Shown here piece after piece: positions 1 to 10,638 of a stretch of DNA of 64,000 bases. Under the pieces are notes generated by a model, which was not told where the DNA came from, searched no databases, and was given only the letters and a program-made list of their open reading frames with translations. The DNA comes from an uncultured Nitrosomonas sp. (GTDB taxonomy: Bacteria; Pseudomonadota; Gammaproteobacteria; Burkholderiales; Nitrosomonadaceae). The position numbers were made by a program, and so were the translations under genes. The stretch covers positions 1 through 64,000 of the forward strand of contig CASDLT010000053.1 in the NCBI GenBank assembly GCA_949281375.1. Reading direction: 5' to 3'. Numbering within the stretch: the first letter of the stretch is position 1; every line of letters starts with the position of its first letter.

Positions 1-116
1 AAGAGGAAGAAGACGAAGAGGATGACGAAGAAGGCGGAGAGAGCGAATCTGGGGCAGCAACCAGTGACTCTCGCAGCGAAGATGCCGATGATGAAGATGA
101 GGAAGACGAAGAGTAA
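1..116 (+). CDS. 3' end of an unidentified gene with a highly acidic C-terminal tail (partial)
   Basis: An open frame runs in from outside the window and stops at TAA 114-116. The visible 37 codons are almost all Glu and Asp, with a short Gly/Ser/Ala/Thr-rich stretch in the middle (EGGESESGAATSDS) and a final run ending EEDEE. Such acidic, presumably disordered tails occur on many unrelated proteins, so nothing visible identifies the product. The repetitive GAA/GAG/GAT/GAC codons may make this stretch prone to length variation. The terminator at 309-332 probably ends this transcription unit. Confidence 0.6.
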   Translation, partial: EEEDEEDDEEGGESESGAATSDSRSEDADDEDEEDEE

Positions 117-308
117 TCGTCATCGCATCGTTGGAAAAGTAAAATAAGCTAGTTAAAGTAAGCTGATGACCCATGAGCGGAAGATAAATAATCAACACTC
201 ATGGGAGCTTATGTAAGTATTTATAGAAAAAAAACACAAGTATTGTTTGTATTTATTTAAAAAACCAAAATAGTGGACTTGATTTGCAGTCAGAAAGAAT
301 AGGTTAAT

Positions 309-332
309 AACCCGCTGATGGCGGGTTTTTTA
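309..332 (+). terminator. Rho-independent terminator
   Basis: A perfect 7-bp stem, AACCCGC / GCGGGTT, encloses a 5-nt loop (TGATG) and runs directly into TTTTTT ATTATT. It lies 190 bases after the stop of the acidic-tail gene and 20 bases before the next start codon. The bases between (117-308) hold no gene I can recognise, only an 8-bp inverted repeat (CCCATGAG 170-177, CTCATGGG 198-205). The terminator could therefore end the upstream gene or a short untranslated RNA. Confidence 0.85.
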
Positions 333-354
333 TTATTGTAGGGTATCGCACAGT

Positions 355-1107
355 ATGTTTGATCATTTTCCTAAACCTGATAAAACGTATCCGCATAACA
401 ATCGTGATTATTTTATTGCCGGGTTTACATTTTTTTGTGTAGGAGTAAGCCTAGTCGTTGATGGTAGCGCGAGCCTACAAATGCAAAACTTGTTGGGTGT
501 AATCGCCTGGATATTTTTAATTGGATTGTTGATTGGTGAGAATAAGGAAGTAAGAATGCAAGTCGCAATTGCAGTAGCGTTTGCTACTGCAGGAGAGCAT
601 TTTGCATCTATTTTTATGGAAGGATACACCTATCGATTTGGCAATGTGCCATTATATGTTCCTCCTGGTCATGGAATGGTTTATTTGACTGCCGTAGCGC
701 TTTCTCGCTCCAGATTTTTTTTGATGAATGCAAAGAATCTGACTTTTCTTGTTCTTACAGTGGGAGGTATATGGTCGCTGTGGGGTATCAGCGGCATACC
801 TGAGCAGGGCGATCAGGTCGGAGCATTTTTGTTTTTCATCTTTGTGATATGCATTTTCAAAGGTAGGTCTCCCCTGGTTTATCTGGGAGCTTTTTTTATC
901 TGTACATGGCTAGAGATTGTAGGTACAGCAGCTGGCACATGGAAGTGGGCAACTATTGAGCCTGTTTTTGATTGGACCCAGGGTAACCCACCCAGTGGGG
1001 TGGCAGCTTGGTATTGTTTGGTTGATGCGGTGGCTATTGGATTTGCTCCAATATTTTTAAATGGTTTGCAAAAAATGAATAACTGGTATAAAACGATCGT
1101 CCATTGA
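355..1107 (+). CDS. unknown multi-pass membrane protein
   Basis: A 250-residue protein with roughly seven hydrophobic segments spread over its length and a short polar N-terminus (MFDHFPKPDKTYPHNN), so it is predicted to sit in the inner membrane. Conserved-looking polar features inside or near the membrane are GEHFASIFMEGYTYRFGN (about residues 80-98), PPGHGMVYLTA (about 102-112), a TWLEIVGTAAGTWKWA stretch and a NPPSGVAAWY stretch near the C-terminus. The buried His and Glu residues resemble those of membrane-embedded enzymes, but I do not recognise the family. It lies between a terminator and thrS and may share a transcript with thrS. No strong ribosome binding site precedes the ATG. Confidence 0.75.
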   Translation: MFDHFPKPDKTYPHNNRDYFIAGFTFFCVGVSLVVDGSASLQMQNLLGVIAWIFLIGLLIGENKEVRMQVAIAVAFATAGEHFASIFMEGYTYRFGNVPLYVPPGHGMVYLTAVALSRSRFFLMNAKNLTFLVLTVGGIWSLWGISGIPEQGDQVGAFLFFIFVICIFKGRSPLVYLGAFFICTWLEIVGTAAGTWKWATIEPVFDWTQGNPPSGVAAWYCLVDAVAIGFAPIFLNGLQKMNNWYKTIVH

Positions 1108-1187
1108 TGAAGATTTTTATTCAGATCAAGTGGGCTCAGATAGGAAATGATATTCATTAATCTAATTTTGAAACGAAGGGAATATTT

Positions 1188-3095
1188 GTGACAGTTGTTC
1201 GTTTGCCAGATGGTTCTGAGCGTTGTTTTGATCATGTCGTAAAGGTCTTAGACGTTGCTGCAGCAATCGGGCCTGGTTTGGCACGTGCGGCGATTGCAGG
1301 AAAAATAAATGGTAAGGCCGTCGATTTAGATAGCCCAATTGAACGAGATTGCGAGCTTGCCATCATTACTGAAAAGGATCCCGAGGGAGTTGAAATTATT
1401 CGGCATTCCTGTGCACATTTATTGGCGCATGCTGTTAAAGAATTATTCCCGGATGCGCAGGTTACCATCGGCCCCGTGATTGAAGACGGGTTTTACTACG
1501 ATTTTTCTTATAAGCGTCCTTTTACCCCCGACGATTTGGCTGCGATTGAAAAACGCATGCATGATATAAGTAAACGCGATCTAAAAATAGAGCGAAAAAT
1601 TTGGGAGCGTAATGAGGCAATCAATTTTTTCAAACAGCAGGGTGAGCATTATAAGGCTCAGATTATTCAATCAATTCCCGGAGATGAAGATTTATCCCTG
1701 TATTCGCAAGGCAATTTTACTGACTTGTGCCGTGGGCCTCACGTTCCAGCCACATCCAGAATAAAAGTTTTTAAGCTGATGAAATTAGCTGGGGCTTATT
1801 GGCGAGGTGATTCCAATAACGAAATGCTGCAGCGCATTTATGGAACGGCATGGAGCAACAAGGATGATCAAAAAAATTATTTACATCGCCTGGAAGAGGC
1901 AGAGAAGCGAGATCATAGGAAACTAGGCAAACAGCTTGATCTATTTCATGTTCAGGATGAGGCGCCAGGCATGGTTTTTTGGCATCCCAAAGGATGGATG
2001 CTGTGGCAGCAAATTGAACAGTATTTGCGTCATCTATTGAATGATAATGGCTATCAGGAAATTCGCACACCACAGATTTTGGATAAAAATTTATGGGTAC
2101 GCTCTGGGCATTGGGAAAATTTCCGTGAAAATATGTTTACTACCCATTCTGATGAACGAGATTTTGCCATAAAACCGATGAATTGCCCTGGACATGTGCA
2201 AATCTTCAATCAGGGATTGCGAAGCTATCGGGAACTTCCCATACGATTGGCTGAATTCGGATCCTGTCACCGAAACGAAGCATCAGGAGCGTTGCATGGC
2301 ATCATGCGTGTAAGATCATTTACGCAAGATGACGCTCATATTTTCTGTACCGAAAATCAAATTCAAGATGAGGTTGTAAGCTTTATCGCTTTATTGAAAG
2401 AAGTCTATGCCGATTTTGGCTTCAAAGAACTTGCCGTTAAGCTTTCGACAAGGCCACAGAAGCGTGTCGGCTCTGAAATACAATGGGATAAATCTGAGGC
2501 TGCTTTAAAGTCTGCGCTGGATCAGGCCAAACTTGAATGGGAGTTGCAGCCTGGAGAAGGAGCTTTTTACGGTCCAAAGATTGAGTTTTCACTTAAAGAT
2601 TGCATTGGACGGGTATGGCAGTGTGGAACGCTGCAGCTCGATTTTTCGATGCCTGAGCGACTTGGAGCCGGCTACGTTGCAGAAGATAATTCGCGCCAGG
2701 TACCCGTTATGCTTCATAGAGCAATTTTGGGTTCATTGGAAAGATTTATCGGAATTCTGATCGAAAATTACGCTGGCGCATTTCCATTATGGTTATCTCC
2801 TGAACAAGTCGTCGTCATGAATATTTCTCGCGGACAAATAGATTATGCGACAGAAATTGCTCATCAATTAAGAATGCAGGGTATACGAGCCGGATTGGAC
2901 TTGAGAAATGAGAAAATTACCTATAAAATCCGCGAGCATAGTCTGCAAAAGCTTCCTTATCAAATAATTGTTGGCGACGAAGAAGTACAATCAAATAAAA
3001 TAGCAGTTCGTAATCGTGCAGGTGAAAATCTGGGCGCTATGACCGTCGAAACATTGATAGCTCGCCTAAAAGAAGAATTGTCTTTAAAGGTATGA
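1188..3095 (+). CDS. thrS: threonyl-tRNA synthetase
   Basis: Class II synthetase charging tRNA-Thr in the cytoplasm. The 635-residue length matches the full-length bacterial enzyme. It has an N-terminal TGS domain (about 1-60), an editing domain with the HxxxH pair His77/His81 (CAHLLAH), a class II core containing the zinc-binding Cys of KPMNCPGH and the [11 protein letters not shown] and [13 protein letters not shown] motifs, and a C-terminal anticodon-binding domain. The start is GTG at 1188, preceded by GAAGGGA at a suitable distance; the protein then begins [10 protein letters not shown] as family members do. It opens the thrS-infC-rpmI-rplT-pheST-ihfA cluster found in many proteobacteria. 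Confidence 0.97.
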   Translation: MTVVRLPDGSERCFDHVVKVLDVAAAIGPGLARAAIAGKINGKAVDLDSPIERDCELAIITEKDPEGVEIIRHSCAHLLAHAVKELFPDAQVTIGPVIEDGFYYDFSYKRPFTPDDLAAIEKRMHDISKRDLKIERKIWERNEAINFFKQQGEHYKAQIIQSIPGDEDLSLYSQGNFTDLCRGPHVPATSRIKVFKLMKLAGAYWRGDSNNEMLQRIYGTAWSNKDDQKNYLHRLEEAEKRDHRKLGKQLDLFHVQDEAPGMVFWHPKGWMLWQQIEQYLRHLLNDNGYQEIRTPQILDKNLWVRSGHWENFRENMFTTHSDERDFAIKPMNCPGHVQIFNQGLRSYRELPIRLAEFGSCHRNEASGALHGIMRVRSFTQDDAHIFCTENQIQDEVVSFIALLKEVYADFGFKELAVKLSTRPQKRVGSEIQWDKSEAALKSALDQAKLEWELQPGEGAFYGPKIEFSLKDCIGRVWQCGTLQLDFSMPERLGAGYVAEDNSRQVPVMLHRAILGSLERFIGILIENYAGAFPLWLSPEQVVVMNISRGQIDYATEIAHQLRMQGIRAGLDLRNEKITYKIREHSLQKLPYQIIVGDEEVQSNKIAVRNRAGENLGAMTVETLIARLKEELSLKV

Positions 3096-3122
3096 TTTTT
3101 AAATAAATTTGGAGGAATTACC

Positions 3123-3695
3123 ATAGCTCACGAAAAGACAGCCCGCATTAATGAAGAAATTGATGTGGCAGAAGTGCGTTTGATTGGTGTAAATGGAGAA
3201 CAACTTGGTATTGTTACACTAGCAGAAGCGAATAATTTAGCTGAAGAAGCAGGAGTCGATCTCGTTGAGATTGCTCCAACCGCTCAGCCTCCTGTTTGTC
3301 GTTTAATGGACTATGGTAAATTTCGCTATCAGGAAAGCAAGAAAAAGCATGATGCGAAGTTGAAACAGAAGCAAGTGCAGATTAAGGAAATTAAGTTCAG
3401 ACCCAACACAGATGAAGGCGATTACAATATAAAATTACGGAATCTGACTAATTTCCTTAATGAAGGGGATAAGGTTAAGGTTACTTTACGTTTTAGAGGA
3501 CGAGAAATGGCGCATCAGGAATTCGGAATGCGCCTATTGGAACGAGTGAAGGGTGACTTAGAATCATGCGCAGTGGTGGAGCAGTTTCCGAAAATGGAAG
3601 GTAGACAGATGGTCATGGTATTGTCACCAAAAAAAAGAGATCCGAAGTCAGATAAAACCAAAACAGTGAATGACAATTCAAGTATCACGCCGTGA
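3123..3695 (+). CDS. infC: translation initiation factor IF-3, with an AUA start codon
   Basis: IF-3 binds the 30S subunit, keeps subunits apart and checks start-codon pairing. The recognisable protein runs through [19 protein letters not shown], the linker and the C-terminal domain ([27 protein letters not shown]). No ATG, GTG or TTG gives a full-length N-terminus; the first GTG (3165) would remove the conserved RINEEI segment. A strong GGAGG at 3111-3115 is placed 7 bases before ATA at 3123, giving [12 protein letters not shown] after the initiator and 190 residues. An ATT at 3117 is only one base from the ribosome binding site. Rare infC start codons (AUU in E. coli) are known to mediate autoregulation by IF-3. 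Confidence 0.93.
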   Translation: MAHEKTARINEEIDVAEVRLIGVNGEQLGIVTLAEANNLAEEAGVDLVEIAPTAQPPVCRLMDYGKFRYQESKKKHDAKLKQKQVQIKEIKFRPNTDEGDYNIKLRNLTNFLNEGDKVKVTLRFRGREMAHQEFGMRLLERVKGDLESCAVVEQFPKMEGRQMVMVLSPKKRDPKSDKTKTVNDNSSITP

Positions 3696-3958
3696 CAGTC
3701 AAGTAGTACCGTTAGTAACGGAAAGTTCTTGAAAAAACTCTCAAGCGCTGATGAGGCAGTGAAATCATGAATGTATATTTATGAATGCTAAATAAGTTGG
3801 CAAATTTTGAATATCATTGTAAACGATCGAGTCAGAATGCAGTATTTTCTAAGAACTTATCTGGATGTGTTATTGAAACAATAAGTGATTGTTAGGTTTG
3901 TAAAGATTTTCAATATCCATGAAAACACCTAGCCTTCATACATAAATGAGGAGGATTC
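3696..3958 (+). promoter_or_regulatory. leader between infC and rpmI
   Basis: A 263-base gap with no credible gene separates infC from rpmI-rplT. It begins with a small perfect hairpin, CCGTT / AACGG at 3709-3721, and a further CTTGA / TCAAG pair follows. The spacing is unusually long for this operon. In E. coli this part of the operon carries the site through which L20 represses its own translation, and an equivalent role here is possible but is inference only. A strong AGGAGG lies just before the rpmI start. Confidence 0.4.
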
Positions 3959-4156
3959 ATGCCAAAAATCAAAACTAAAAGTGGTGCTGCAAAGCGCTTT
4001 AGATTCAGAGCGAGTGGCAGTATTAAACGCTCCCAAGCATTCAAACGCCATATCCTGACCAAGAAAACTACCAAAAACAAGCGCCAATTGCGGGGGATTG
4101 CGAATGTTCATTCCACAAACGTTGCTTCAGTGCGCGTTATGATGCCGTACGCCTAG
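3959..4156 (+). CDS. rpmI: 50S ribosomal protein L35
   Basis: A 65-residue, strongly basic protein beginning [15 protein letters not shown] and containing the [24 protein letters not shown] segment, which is diagnostic for L35. It is part of the large ribosomal subunit. The start is ATG at 3959 with AGGAGG just upstream (GAGGAGGATTC ATG). It is followed 10 bases later by rplT, the usual order, so the two are presumably cotranslated. Confidence 0.97.
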   Translation: MPKIKTKSGAAKRFRFRASGSIKRSQAFKRHILTKKTTKNKRQLRGIANVHSTNVASVRVMMPYA

Positions 4157-4166
4157 AGGGGAAATC

Positions 4167-4526
4167 ATGCCAAGAGTTAAACGTGGTGTTACAGCACATG
4201 CGCGACATAAAAAAATACTTGATCTAGCGAAAGGCTATAGGGGACGACGCAAGAATGTCTATCGTATAGCCAAGCAAGCGGTCATGAAGGCAGGTCAGTA
4301 TGCTTACCGAGACCGCCGCCAACGCAAAAGACAATTCCGTGCTTTATGGATTGCGCGCATTAATGCGGCTGCTCGTGAATGCGGATTATCGTACAGTGTA
4401 TTCATGAATGGCCTCAAAAAAGCATCCATTGATATTGATAGAAAAGTTTTAGCTGATTTGGCAGTTTTCGATAAAAGTGCTTTCGAGAAAATCGCTGATC
4501 AAGCAAAAGCTAGCTTGGCTACGTAA
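4167..4526 (+). CDS. rplT: 50S ribosomal protein L20
   Basis: A 119-residue basic protein starting [18 protein letters not shown] with the [31 protein letters not shown] segment typical of L20, an early assembly protein of the 50S subunit and, in E. coli, the translational repressor of its own operon. AGGGG lies just before the ATG. A hairpin terminator follows 23 bases after the stop, so much of the thrS-rplT transcription may end here. Confidence 0.97.
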   Translation: MPRVKRGVTAHARHKKILDLAKGYRGRRKNVYRIAKQAVMKAGQYAYRDRRQRKRQFRALWIARINAAARECGLSYSVFMNGLKKASIDIDRKVLADLAVFDKSAFEKIADQAKASLAT

Positions 4527-4549
4527 TTATTTGTAAATAAATATTTATT

Positions 4550-4582
4550 GGGAGGTCGGGTTAAACCTGCACCTCCCTTTTT
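4550..4582 (+). terminator. intrinsic terminator or attenuator between rplT and pheS
   Basis: GGGAGGT (4550-4556) pairs with ACCTCCC (4571-4577), and an inner GGTT/AACC pairing makes the stem longer; TTTTT follows directly. It sits in the 104-base gap between rplT and pheS. It probably sets the ratio of ribosomal-protein to synthetase transcripts or acts as an attenuator for pheST. No clear Phe-rich leader peptide like the E. coli pheM product was seen in this gap. Confidence 0.85.
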
Positions 4583-4603
4583 CATGTGGAATATAACGGA
4601 TAA

Positions 4604-5650
<1,047 letters not shown>

Positions 5651-5696
5651 GACCTTATTTCGATTAACAAGCTGATGTAATAGAAGAAATAGATTT

Positions 5697-8060
5697 ATGA
5701 AATTTTCCGAAAAATGGTTGCGAACCTTTGTTAATCCACCTTATTCAAGTGCTCAGCTTGCGCATGCGCTGACCATGGCGGGGATCGAGGTGGAGAATGT
5801 TGAATCCGTTGCCTCCGTGTTTGAAAAGGTGGTAATTGGGGAAGTTTTATCGGTGGACAAGCATCCATCAGCCGATCGATTGAAGGTTTGCACCGTTAAA
5901 GTGGGAGGTCATCAAGACCCTGTGCTGCAGATCGTGTGTGGAGCGCCCAACGTCAGCGCAGGAATAAAAGTACCTTGTGCATTGGTTGGCGCGACATTGC
6001 CGGGGATCAGCATTAAAAAGGCGCAACTGCGCGGGGTGGATTCTGCTGGGATGTTGTGTTCAGCAAAAGAGCTTGGCCTCAGCGATGTGACCGAGGGACT
6101 GTTGGTGTTGCCGTACGATGCGCCGGTTGGCACTGATTTCCGGGAGTATTTCGAGCTAGATGACAGCATTTTTACGCTCAGTTTAACGCCCAATCGTGCA
6201 GATTGCCTTGGAGTCGTTGGCGTCGCGCGTGAAGTTTCCGCGATTTCCGCAGCTGCGCTGCATGCGCTTCAGATTGATTCCGCGCCATCTGAAATCGATG
6301 ATTCGATGAATGTTCACATCAGTTCGGCAGAAGCTTGTCCGCTATATACTGGTCGGATAATTCGCAATGTTGATGCCAGTGCATTCGTTCCCCTATGGTT
6401 GAAGCAGAGGCTGGAACGAAGCGGCATTCGTTCTATTAATGCGGTTGTCGACATCACAAACTATGTGCTGCTGGAAACCGGGCAGCCTATGCATGCTTTC
6501 AATCTGGCTGCTCTGAATGGAGCTATTCAAGTACGCTATGCGTCAATGCAAGAGAAGCTTCAGTTATTGAATGACATGGATATCGAATTAACCGAAGATA
6601 TGCTGGTGATCGCAGACGATCACAAACCTCTTGCATTGGCTGGCATTATGGGAGGATCGGAAAGCGGTGTTACACACACAACGACAGATGTGTTCTTGGA
6701 AAGTGCATTTTTCGCGCCGGCCGCGATCAGTGGTAAATCATTCCGCTTGGGATTTAGTTCTGATTCTGCCTATCGTTTCGAGCGCGGGGTTGATTTTGCG
6801 GCAACCCGATCTGCTTTGGAACGGGCCACATACTTAATAAAGTCTATCTGTGGCGGCAAGGTGGGCCCTGTGACAGAAGTTAAGCATGAACTGCCGCTGC
6901 GGTTACCTATTAACGTGCGTATTGGGCGGATACAACGCGTACTTGGGATTGCTATTTCTCAGCATCAGATTGCTGATTATTTTGAGCGGCTAGGCATGCA
7001 ATGTTCAATTCAGGCCGATACTTTTAAGGTCATTCCGCCCACTTATCGTTTTGATCTGACGATTGAAGAGGATCTGATAGAGGAAGTGGCCCGCATTTAT
7101 GGATATGATCAGATACCTGCGCACTCACCACGCGCCAGTTTGGAGATGCTATCTGCATCAGAAAAATTGCAATCCCCTATCAATTTCAAACATACCCTCG
7201 TGATCCGTGATTATCAAGAGGTGATCAATTATGCCTTTGTGAACGCCGAATGGGAGCGTGATTTCGGCAATGATGATCCTATTACGTTAAAAAACCCGAT
7301 TGCAAGTCAAATGAACGTCATGCGCAGCACACTGATCGGCGGCCTGCTGGCGAATTTGCAATTTAATCTGAACCGCAAGCAAACTCGAGTGCGCCTGTTC
7401 GAGATGGGCGGGTGTTTTGTAAGAGATGGCAAGAATGGAACGAAGCAAATTGATAAAATCGCCGGCGTCAGTTATGGAGATGCGGTAACCGAACAGTGGG
7501 GGGTGGCGGCGCGGGATATTGATTTCTTTGATATTAAAGCGGATGTCGAGGTGTTATGTGGCAACAATACCCTACGCTGCAAGAAGTTGCTGCATCCCAT
7601 GCTTCATCCGGGTAAATCTGCTCAGGTTTGTATCAATGATGAAGCGGTGGGCTGGATAGGGGAATTGCATCCCCGCTTACAAAATAAATATGGCTTGCAG
7701 AAAAATGTGGTGTTGTTCGAATTGAATGTAGAACAGTTGCTGCCTAAATCTCTGCCAACTGCCCAGGAACTAACGAAGTTCCCCCCAGTACGCCGGGACA
7801 TTGCGATCATTGTTGATAACGAGGTGAGCGTTGATTCACTTTTGACCAGTATGTATGGAGCAAAATCAGCGATAGTTACCGATATTTCTCTGTTCGATAT
7901 TTATCGTGGTAAGGGGATGGAAAATAACAAAAAAAGTCTTGCATTCCGTGTATTGTTACAAGATACTGAGAAAACATTAACCGATAAAGAAGCCGATTTT
8001 GCTGTAACAAGTTTGATAAAAATTCTAGAAGAGAAATTTGCTGCAGTACTGCGAAATTGA
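5697..8060 (+). CDS. pheT: phenylalanyl-tRNA synthetase beta subunit
   Basis: The 787-residue beta chain, of normal bacterial length. Visible parts are the N-terminal B1 domain (KFSEKWLRTFV), the OB-fold tRNA-binding domain at about 40-150 (VVIGEVLSVDKHPSADRLKVCTV), the B3/B4 region (SLTPNRADCLGVVGVAREV), the editing region, and a C-terminal anticodon-binding ferredoxin-like domain (KFPPVRRDIAIIVD, then AFRVLLQDTEKTLTDKEAD). It acts with pheS in the cytoplasm. ihfA follows 60 bases later, as in many proteobacteria. Confidence 0.97.
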   Translation: MKFSEKWLRTFVNPPYSSAQLAHALTMAGIEVENVESVASVFEKVVIGEVLSVDKHPSADRLKVCTVKVGGHQDPVLQIVCGAPNVSAGIKVPCALVGATLPGISIKKAQLRGVDSAGMLCSAKELGLSDVTEGLLVLPYDAPVGTDFREYFELDDSIFTLSLTPNRADCLGVVGVAREVSAISAAALHALQIDSAPSEIDDSMNVHISSAEACPLYTGRIIRNVDASAFVPLWLKQRLERSGIRSINAVVDITNYVLLETGQPMHAFNLAALNGAIQVRYASMQEKLQLLNDMDIELTEDMLVIADDHKPLALAGIMGGSESGVTHTTTDVFLESAFFAPAAISGKSFRLGFSSDSAYRFERGVDFAATRSALERATYLIKSICGGKVGPVTEVKHELPLRLPINVRIGRIQRVLGIAISQHQIADYFERLGMQCSIQADTFKVIPPTYRFDLTIEEDLIEEVARIYGYDQIPAHSPRASLEMLSASEKLQSPINFKHTLVIRDYQEVINYAFVNAEWERDFGNDDPITLKNPIASQMNVMRSTLIGGLLANLQFNLNRKQTRVRLFEMGGCFVRDGKNGTKQIDKIAGVSYGDAVTEQWGVAARDIDFFDIKADVEVLCGNNTLRCKKLLHPMLHPGKSAQVCINDEAVGWIGELHPRLQNKYGLQKNVVLFELNVEQLLPKSLPTAQELTKFPPVRRDIAIIVDNEVSVDSLLTSMYGAKSAIVTDISLFDIYRGKGMENNKKSLAFRVLLQDTEKTLTDKEADFAVTSLIKILEEKFAAVLRN

Positions 8061-8120
8061 TTGTCGTTAATAACCAACATACGTAAAAATTAAAATAAAT
8101 ATATTGAAATGGAGTGAAGT

Positions 8121-8429
8121 ATGGCCTTAACTAAAGCTGAATTGGCGGATTTACTATTTGAAAACGTCGGATTGAACAAGCGTGAAGCAAAGGATATGGT
8201 CGAGTCGTTTTATGAAGAAGTTCGCAATGCCTTGCAAAATAATGAAGGCGTTAAGCTCTCTGGTTTCGGTAATTTTCAACTGCGTGAAAAACCGCAGCGT
8301 CCAGGGCGAAATCCCAAAACCGGTGAAGAAATACCTATCACTGCACGTCGCGTCGTCACTTTCCATGCCAGTCAGAAACTGAAAACCCTGGTTGAAAAAA
8401 ATTATCATGGAAAACAGAAAACCAAATAA
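8121..8429 (+). CDS. ihfA: integration host factor alpha subunit
   Basis: A 102-residue DNA-bending protein of the HU/IHF family, starting [19 protein letters not shown]. The beta-arm residues [25 protein letters not shown] include the Pro that intercalates at DNA kinks ([10 protein letters not shown]). With IhfB it would compact the chromosome, assist sigma-54 promoters (rpoN lies 10 kb away) and aid recombination. Its position behind pheT is the typical one. The following gene begins inside its 3' end, so the two are translationally coupled. Confidence 0.96.
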   Translation: MALTKAELADLLFENVGLNKREAKDMVESFYEEVRNALQNNEGVKLSGFGNFQLREKPQRPGRNPKTGEEIPITARRVVTFHASQKLKTLVEKNYHGKQKTK

Positions 8430-8784
8430 CACGCTCATTCCAATCCCTGCTAAGCGCTATTTCACAATCGGCGAAGTAGGCACTTTGTGTGGCGTTAAGC
8501 CGCATGTATTACGCTACTGGGAACAGGAATTCACTCAACTCAAACCCGTCAAACGGCGGGGTAACCGTCGTTATTATCAACACCAAGAGGTATTATTGAT
8601 TCGACGTATTCGGGAATTGTTGTATGATCAAGGCTTTACGATCAACGGTGCACGGAATCGACTGGACGATGGTCAAACTCCTACCATTAAATCGCTCAAT
8701 GACATCGATATGACTCTTTCAGAAACTGACATGAGTTACGTAAGACGTGAGATTAAAAGTGTAATGTCTCTGCTTCTTTCTTGA
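8407..8784 (+). CDS. MerR-family transcriptional regulator
   Basis: A 125-residue regulator whose N-terminal half is a MerR winged helix-turn-helix: [26 protein letters not shown], then [23 protein letters not shown]. The C-terminal part is short and lacks an obvious effector-binding domain, so the signal it senses is unknown. ATG at 8407 overlaps the ihfA 3' end by 23 bases. An in-frame TTG at 8392 is also possible but lies deeper in ihfA. The ihfA-merR pair is a conserved proteobacterial arrangement. Confidence 0.9.
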   Translation: MENRKPNNTLIPIPAKRYFTIGEVGTLCGVKPHVLRYWEQEFTQLKPVKRRGNRRYYQHQEVLLIRRIRELLYDQGFTINGARNRLDDGQTPTIKSLNDIDMTLSETDMSYVRREIKSVMSLLLS

Positions 8785-8982
8785 GGAAAATCCAATTGAG
8801 GATACAAATAAGGTTAAGCAGCCGTAATCGAGTTAATAATGCAGGCTGGTTATGCAATATATAGAACTAACTCCAGCTTGACTTCAATGCAGTTGAATTC
8901 TGGTCGATCTTATTCAGTCTTTTTTCATAATTTCTTTACTATATTTCAGCGATAGTTTTTCAAGCTAAGGTGGTTAGTTTGC

Positions 8983-8988
8983 TATAAT
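8983..8988 (+). promoter_or_regulatory. -10 element of the tRNA-Pro promoter
   Basis: A perfect TATAAT sits 8 bases before the first base of tRNA-Pro. The best -35 candidate is TTCAAG at 8959-8964, 18 bases upstream, a poor match to TTGACA. The 212-base gap from the MerR gene to the tRNA shows nothing else convincing. Confidence 0.6.
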
Positions 8989-8996
8989 TCCTTGTT

Positions 8997-9073
<77 letters not shown>

Positions 9074-9180
9074 TCGGCGAATATGAATTCGCTTAGGATT
9101 AACCTACAAGACGATACTGAGTTTATTTGTGCATGATTGTTTGACCAGCCAATAATTTAACAGCGTTATAGAACGAAGCG

Positions 9181-9924
9181 ATGCGCATATTACTGAGTAA
9201 CGATGATGGCTACTTTGCACCGGGTCTGGCTTATCTAGCCGAAGCACTTTCAGAAATTGCAGAAATTACTGTCGTCGCACCTGAGCGAGATCGGAGTGGA
9301 TCGAGCAATTCTCTGACCTTGGATCGCCCTTTAAGCCTGCATAAATCCCATAATGGATTTTATTATGTCAATGGCACTCCCACGGACTGCGTTCATTTGG
9401 CGGTTACCGGTATGCTGGATGTGATGCCGGATATGGTTGTGTCTGGTGTCAATCATGGCGCCAACATGGGAGATGATACGATTTATTCGGGTACTGTAGC
9501 GGCTGCGACTGAAGGATTTTTGCTGGGAATTCCATCATTGGCCGTTTCCCTGGTCAGTGCATCACACGGAAATTACAGAACGGCAGCACGCGTGGCTGCC
9601 GATATGGTGTTACGTTGCAGAGACAATGAGATACAAAGACCCGTGCTGTTGAACATCAATGTTCCCGATATCGAGTATGAGCAGCTTGCCGGAATTGAAG
9701 TGACTCGGTTAGGACGGCGTCATAAAGCGGAACCCGTGATCAAATCGCAGAGTCCACGAGGTGAACGCGTTTATTGGGTGGGTGCAGCCGGAGCGGAGCA
9801 GGATGCTGGGAATGGTACGGATTTTTTTGCCTTGCGGCACAACCGGGTTTCGGTTACCCCATTACAGATCGATTTAACTCGCTATGATCAGATGGATCTG
9901 ATAGCGAAATGGCTAACAAGTTAG
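9181..9924 (+). CDS. surE: 5'/3'-nucleotidase SurE
   Basis: Metal-dependent phosphatase acting on nucleoside monophosphates and short polyphosphates. The 247-residue length is typical. The N-terminus [16 protein letters not shown] contains the metal-binding Asp-Asp pair and [17 protein letters not shown] supplies the SGxSxS region; [23 protein letters not shown] completes the active site with its Asn and Ser. It begins the surE-pcm-nlpD stress-survival arrangement conserved in proteobacteria. Confidence 0.96.
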   Translation: MRILLSNDDGYFAPGLAYLAEALSEIAEITVVAPERDRSGSSNSLTLDRPLSLHKSHNGFYYVNGTPTDCVHLAVTGMLDVMPDMVVSGVNHGANMGDDTIYSGTVAAATEGFLLGIPSLAVSLVSASHGNYRTAARVAADMVLRCRDNEIQRPVLLNINVPDIEYEQLAGIEVTRLGRRHKAEPVIKSQSPRGERVYWVGAAGAEQDAGNGTDFFALRHNRVSVTPLQIDLTRYDQMDLIAKWLTS

Positions 9925-9963
9925 CAAATTAGAGGACAATTTGAATCATAAGGGTACTCATTG

Positions 9964-10626
9964 GTGAGTGTGCGTCATTCTGGCATAGGCATGACCTCAC
10001 AACGTACGCGAATGCGGATGATCGAGCGTATGCGCGCGCAGGGAATAGCTGATGAGGTCGTTCTATCGGTGATGAGCACTATTCCTCGTCATATTTTCGT
10101 TGAAGAAGCACTGGCCAGCAGGGCGTATGAGGATGTGGCCTTGCCCATCAATTACGGCCAGACCATTTCGAGCCCATGGATTGTAGCGCGTATGAGCGAA
10201 CTGCTGCGAAATCAATCTGACCTGGGTAAGGTGCTCGAGATTGGCACAGGTTGCGGATACCAAACCGCGGTACTGGCCAAAATCGCTCAAAAGGTTTACT
10301 CGGTCGAACGGATAGGGCCTTTGTTGACGCGAACCCGTCTGAGATTGATCGAACTGCAGATTAAAAATGCTCACCTGAGGCATGCCGATGGGCTGCATGG
10401 ATTTATTGAAGCTGCGCCTTTTGATGGAATCATCATGACAGCTGTGACTACACATGTGCCTGTTACGCTGCTGGAACAACTGGAAGTAGGTGGACGAATG
10501 GTTTTTCCAAAAGGCACCCGAAAGCAGAATTTATGTATCATTGAACGAACTCCACAAGGTTATAGTGAAACTGTGCTGGAAGAGGTCAATTTTGTACCCT
10601 TGTTGGCTGGTGTCGTGAAAAAATAA
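9964..10626 (+). CDS. pcm: protein-L-isoaspartate O-methyltransferase
   Basis: SAM-dependent enzyme that starts repair of isoaspartyl residues in ageing proteins. Seen in the sequence are GIGMTSQRTRMRMIERM at the N-terminus, the PRHIFVEEALASRAYEDVALPINYGQTISSP segment and the SAM-binding motif VLEIGTGCGYQTAVLA, all characteristic of Pcm, with a normal length near 220 residues. AAGGG at 9950-9954 precedes TTG 9961 and GTG 9964. I chose GTG, but the TTG three bases earlier or ATG 9991 are possible. It lies between surE and nlpD. Confidence 0.94.
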   Translation: MSVRHSGIGMTSQRTRMRMIERMRAQGIADEVVLSVMSTIPRHIFVEEALASRAYEDVALPINYGQTISSPWIVARMSELLRNQSDLGKVLEIGTGCGYQTAVLAKIAQKVYSVERIGPLLTRTRLRLIELQIKNAHLRHADGLHGFIEAAPFDGIIMTAVTTHVPVTLLEQLEVGGRMVFPKGTRKQNLCIIERTPQGYSETVLEEVNFVPLLAGVVKK

Positions 10627-10638
10627 CGATACAAGGAA

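Noticed and set aside
170-205. 8-bp inverted repeat CCCATGAG / CTCATGGG
   Set aside because: The 20-base loop and lack of a T-run make it a weak terminator candidate; the hairpin at 309-332 is much better.
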